Below, in pieces: positions 4,565 to 6,795 of a DNA stretch of 6,795 nt. Under the pieces are notes generated by a model, which was not told where the DNA came from, did no database searches, and worked only from the letters and a program-made list of their open reading frames with translations. Each line of letters begins with the position of its first letter. Position 1 is the stretch's first letter. The DNA is from Bacillota bacterium. GTDB taxonomy: Bacteria > Bacillota > Bacilli > Alicyclobacillales > SLC66. The stretch lies in contig JAJZZT010000212.1 of NCBI GenBank assembly GCA_021797415.1, forward strand, positions 1-6,795. The letters run 5' to 3'. The translations under genes were made by a program, and so were the position numbers.

Positions 4565-5971
4565 TTAGTGTAAGGGAACGTGGAGAGTCAGCGCGGGAGC
4601 CGGCACAGCTTGCGCCACGACACCCTTTCTGTAGGAGAGCGGGTTCGCGGGAAGTCCGGGCGGATAATACCGGACGCTTGCATGTTTCCAGTTCGCATGA
4701 CCGGAAAAGACCAATACGGCTTCATGCCGGAGGCCGTTTGCGACACGGCATTCTGTCGGGTAGGCGACACGCGCCGTGGAGCGGGTCTCTCCCCCATTGA
4801 AGAGGGCCAACGCGTACGGATTGTCCTGCTTGTACTGGTTGCCGGCCGTTGAATAGTAGATTTCAATGGCCGCGTGCGAACGGACGATGCGTGTGATCGT
4901 CATCTGGCGGCCGGTGCCGGGAAAGAAGGTGTAGTCGGTGGAAAGCCGGGTTGAAGCGTCCGGAACAGGCAGCATATAATCTGGCGAAAAGAACTCGGGT
5001 ACCAGTGACAGGGCCTTGGGCAGCGGGGACACTCTTTCCATGGACGCGACGTATTGCCAGGTCGACGTGTGACTTGTTTGCCGCAGCAGCGTCAGATTGA
5101 CAGGAGCGTAGGGAAGTGCTCCTGTCTGGGCAGAGACCCGGATCACCAGATTCGGCTGGATGTGGCCGGGAGTCGTCATGATGCCCTGCAGGAGTACCGA
5201 CGCCGGCGTGATCCCCACTTTGTCGACGCTCCAGGTGCTTCCCTCAAAGGATCGCGCGATGTGCGGGTTCCAAGTGCGGGTCGCGGAGATCGCCGCTGCG
5301 CGCGAGAGCGGGAACTTGAAGTCCCATGATCCTCCCACACCTCCAGCCAGGTGCACGTTCAATGCCGCGGCCAGTTTTACTGAAGGACTGGCGTTCATGT
5401 TTCCCACGCCGATCGTTCCGGCGTATCCTCCTCCCCGCATGGGTTTCAATTGCACTCCGTACCCGTACACGGCCGGTGCATGACCGTCCAGTAGAACGGC
5501 GATCTTGCCAAAGGGAATTGCCCGGTGCTTTCCCGCTCCCTTCGGAAAAGACTCCGTCACGCCGATCCACAGTTGTTCTGGTCCAAAGTAGGCGTTTGTC
5601 ACAGTCAGCGTAATGCCGTCGCGCGTGATCGAGCGGCCGATCGGGATGTTGAATCCATGACGGATCGCGGTCTGTACGGCGGTAGGAGCGCCTGCGTACA
5701 GTGCGTCCGCGACGCCCGAGATCAGGGGAATTTTTCGCAACACCTGCGCGATCGCAGGAGACGTGAACCCTGCGGCCAACGCGCCGCCCGCTGTCAGGGC
5801 GATCCCCGTGGCCATCCAGGCGGATACCCTCGCGACCACAGACCGGCGTGAACGGGATTGCGCAATGAAGCGCCTGTAATTGTCCCTGACCGCCCGGTCC
5901 AAATCCGGCGACGGGTGGATATCGGCGGCGGTCGAGTGAAGCTGTTTCACTAATTCTCGTTCCAAAGACAT
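4565..5971 (-). CDS. DUF4179 domain-containing membrane protein, probable anti-sigma factor
   Basis: A 468-residue protein with a short charged cytoplasmic N-terminus (1-44), one membrane segment at about 45-68 (VVARVSAWMATGIALTAGGA) and a large outside-facing remainder. Residues about 50-140 fit the DUF4179 pattern, including TSPAIAQVLRKIPLISGVAD and SITRDGITLTVTNAYFGPEQ. The long beta-rich C-terminal part (about 230-468) resembles the extra domain often found in such proteins. DUF4179 proteins in Bacillales are commonly encoded next to ECF sigma factors and are thought to hold them at the membrane until a signal arrives; the exact signal is unknown. The start is fixed by AAAGGAG (5983-5989), 11 nt upstream and inside the sigma gene, whose stop codon it overlaps by 22 bp. 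It ends PALTLHVPLH with TAA. GC content is intermediate between the left half and the MerR pair. Confidence 0.88.
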   Translation of the reverse strand: MSLERELVKQLHSTAADIHPSPDLDRAVRDNYRRFIAQSRSRRSVVARVSAWMATGIALTAGGALAAGFTSPAIAQVLRKIPLISGVADALYAGAPTAVQTAIRHGFNIPIGRSITRDGITLTVTNAYFGPEQLWIGVTESFPKGAGKHRAIPFGKIAVLLDGHAPAVYGYGVQLKPMRGGGYAGTIGVGNMNASPSVKLAAALNVHLAGGVGGSWDFKFPLSRAAAISATRTWNPHIARSFEGSTWSVDKVGITPASVLLQGIMTTPGHIQPNLVIRVSAQTGALPYAPVNLTLLRQTSHTSTWQYVASMERVSPLPKALSLVPEFFSPDYMLPVPDASTRLSTDYTFFPGTGRQMTITRIVRSHAAIEIYYSTAGNQYKQDNPYALALFNGGETRSTARVAYPTECRVANGLRHEAVLVFSGHANWKHASVRYYPPGLPANPLSYRKGVVAQAVPAPALTLHVPLH

Positions 5972-6543
5972 GTCATGCCGTTCTCCTTTCCTTCAGGAAA
6001 AAAAGACCTTAAATGCAGCACCGCCTGATGATGGCGCGATCGGGCCGTTCCTGCGGGGATGCCCAGAATCTGTGCGGCCTCCGCCAGTGTGTAGTCGTGA
6101 AAGTAGCGGAGCAGAATAATTTCCCGCAACTTCAGAGGCAGGGCCTCCACCATGCACATGAGATCTTCCCGTTCCCACTGGATCATGCTTGCGGCGTCCG
6201 GGATGAACGCATGCGGTTCAGTTAGTTTGTTCTCCAACGCCATCGCGATTTTTCGCCGCTGTCGCCACTCTGTCCGGCGATAGTTGCGCACCTGGCGGAT
6301 CGCAATTCCGTGGAGCCACGGCAGAAATGGGCGGTCGTGGTTGTAGTGGCGAAGGCTGCGCCACAGTTCTCCGTATACGTCCTGTGTGATCTCTTCGCTT
6401 ATCATCTGCCGGTTTACCAGCAGTGCGACGGTTCGATACACATTTTCCCGTGTTCGTTGATAGATGGAGGAAAATGCCGTTTCGTCCCCCGCTATCGCTC
6501 TATGAACGAGTTCTGACCAATCTTCGGATGCATTGTCTGTCAT
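5950..6543 (-). CDS. ECF-type RNA polymerase sigma factor
   Basis: A 197-residue sigma-70 family protein with two regions only. Region 2 spans about 24-92 (FSSIYQRTRENVYRTVALLV, EEITQDVYGELWRSL, PFLPWLHGIAIRQVRNYRR). Region 4 spans about 130-181, with the helix-turn-helix TLAEAAQILGIPAGTARSR. A linker of about 40 residues joins them and no region 3 is present, which defines the ECF group. ATG 6543 is chosen because the protein then begins MTDNASEDWSELVHRAIAGD, typical for the family, with a purine run (GGGAGGGG at 6556-6563) upstream; spacing to it is long, about 12 nt. The frame is open to 6663 but that extension lacks family resemblance and covers the promoter. It overlaps the DUF4179 gene, its likely anti-sigma factor, so both products would be made together. 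Target promoters cannot be inferred. Confidence 0.9.
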   Translation of the reverse strand: MTDNASEDWSELVHRAIAGDETAFSSIYQRTRENVYRTVALLVNRQMISEEITQDVYGELWRSLRHYNHDRPFLPWLHGIAIRQVRNYRRTEWRQRRKIAMALENKLTEPHAFIPDAASMIQWEREDLMCMVEALPLKLREIILLRYFHDYTLAEAAQILGIPAGTARSRHHQAVLHLRSFFPEGKENGMTCLWNEN

Positions 6544-6636
6544 TTGCCCGTCCCGCCCCTCCCTTCGAAAAGTTCTTGATATATTGGTTCCGTAGAAGCG
6601 AAACGTTCGGCATATGCACCTAATCTCCCGTTGAAA

Positions 6637-6663
6637 ATTATATCCACCAACAAAATAGTCCAA
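6637..6663 (-). promoter_or_regulatory. Candidate housekeeping promoter for the sigma operon
   Basis: On the minus strand a perfect TATAAT -10 (6642-6637) is preceded by TTGGAC (6663-6658, 15-bp spacing) or, one base over, TTTGGA (16-bp spacing). The surrounding 100 bp are strongly AT-rich. Transcription would begin near 6630, giving a leader of roughly 87 nt. A second TATAAT occurs at about 6664-6669 without a good -35. Confidence 0.5.
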
Positions 6664-6795
6664 ATTATATAAACATAATACATTATCCCTATATAAGAAC
6701 GTGTTTAAAAAGTGGGCAGGGTTGACCTACGCAGTGCAACGGGACACGGGATAAACCCCTTTCACCGTATCTTCACTGTGAGAATCATACCACCA
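6664..6795. other. Unassigned AT-rich then mixed flank at the right edge
   Basis: No gene is supported. The segment starts AT-rich, with an ATAAT/ATTAT inverted repeat around 6676-6687, and becomes GC-richer after about 6710. The longest frame is a 17-codon GTG-led stretch (6701-6754) without a ribosome-binding site. A weak imperfect stem near 6745-6775 has no T-run. It may be the intergenic region before the next gene. Confidence 0.4.

Noticed and set aside
5985..6010. T7 run near the end of the sigma gene as a programmed slippage site fusing it to the DUF4179 protein
   Set aside because: In the DUF4179 frame a TGA lies between the T-run and the ATG, so slippage would terminate rather than fuse.
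6564..6591. ECF-like promoter GGAACC with CGAA for sigma autoregulation
   Set aside because: The spacer is 18 bp, longer than usual, and the implied start would remove the purine-rich ribosome-binding region.
6701..6754. 17-codon GTG-led frame at the right edge
   Set aside because: No ribosome-binding site, no recognisable product, and too short to distinguish from chance.

Overview
The window looks like chromosomal DNA from a fairly high-GC, spore-former-type Firmicute. My inference is Bacillales, possibly Alicyclobacillaceae. The grounds are purine-rich Shine-Dalgarno sites (GGAGG, AAAGGAG), a sigma factor followed by a DUF4179 membrane protein, and a MerR plus carboxymuconolactone-decarboxylase pair resembling Bacillus AdhR/YraC. 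No RNA gene, transposase, CRISPR array or prophage gene is visible.

Left half, plus strand (1-3708), strongly GC-rich: the 3' part of a VOC/glyoxalase-fold protein is followed 14 bp later by a zinc-dependent medium-chain dehydrogenase. A 170-bp intergenic gap then carries three tandem 39-bp units, two of them identical. Next come a CrtI/amine-oxidase-like FAD oxidoreductase and a 99-residue protein I do not recognise. A 220-bp G-rich, repeat-laden spacer separates that from a second unrecognised small protein of 74 residues.

Middle, minus strand (3647-4439), clearly lower in GC: an AdhR-like MerR regulator overlaps the start of a PcaC-type carboxymuconolactone-decarboxylase-family gene by 32 bp. 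Upstream of the regulator is a promoter-like element with the 19-bp spacer typical of MerR targets, placed so that the message could be leaderless. The decarboxylase frame runs 62 bp into the opposing 74-residue gene. This pair looks like a transferred module whose left junction lies near 3709.

Right half, minus strand (4565-6663): an ECF-type sigma factor gene overlaps by 22 bp a DUF4179 protein with one N-terminal membrane segment, a sigma/anti-sigma style arrangement. An AT-rich leader upstream holds a plausible housekeeping promoter. The last 130 bp contain nothing I can assign.

The window therefore has a metabolic redox run on the plus strand converging on two minus-strand units, a MerR-controlled detoxification-type pair and a signal-responsive sigma operon. 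The protein-coding content is mostly ordinary. The least explained parts are the two repeat regions, the two small orphan genes, the ragged convergent junction and the cysteine-free AdhR-like regulator.
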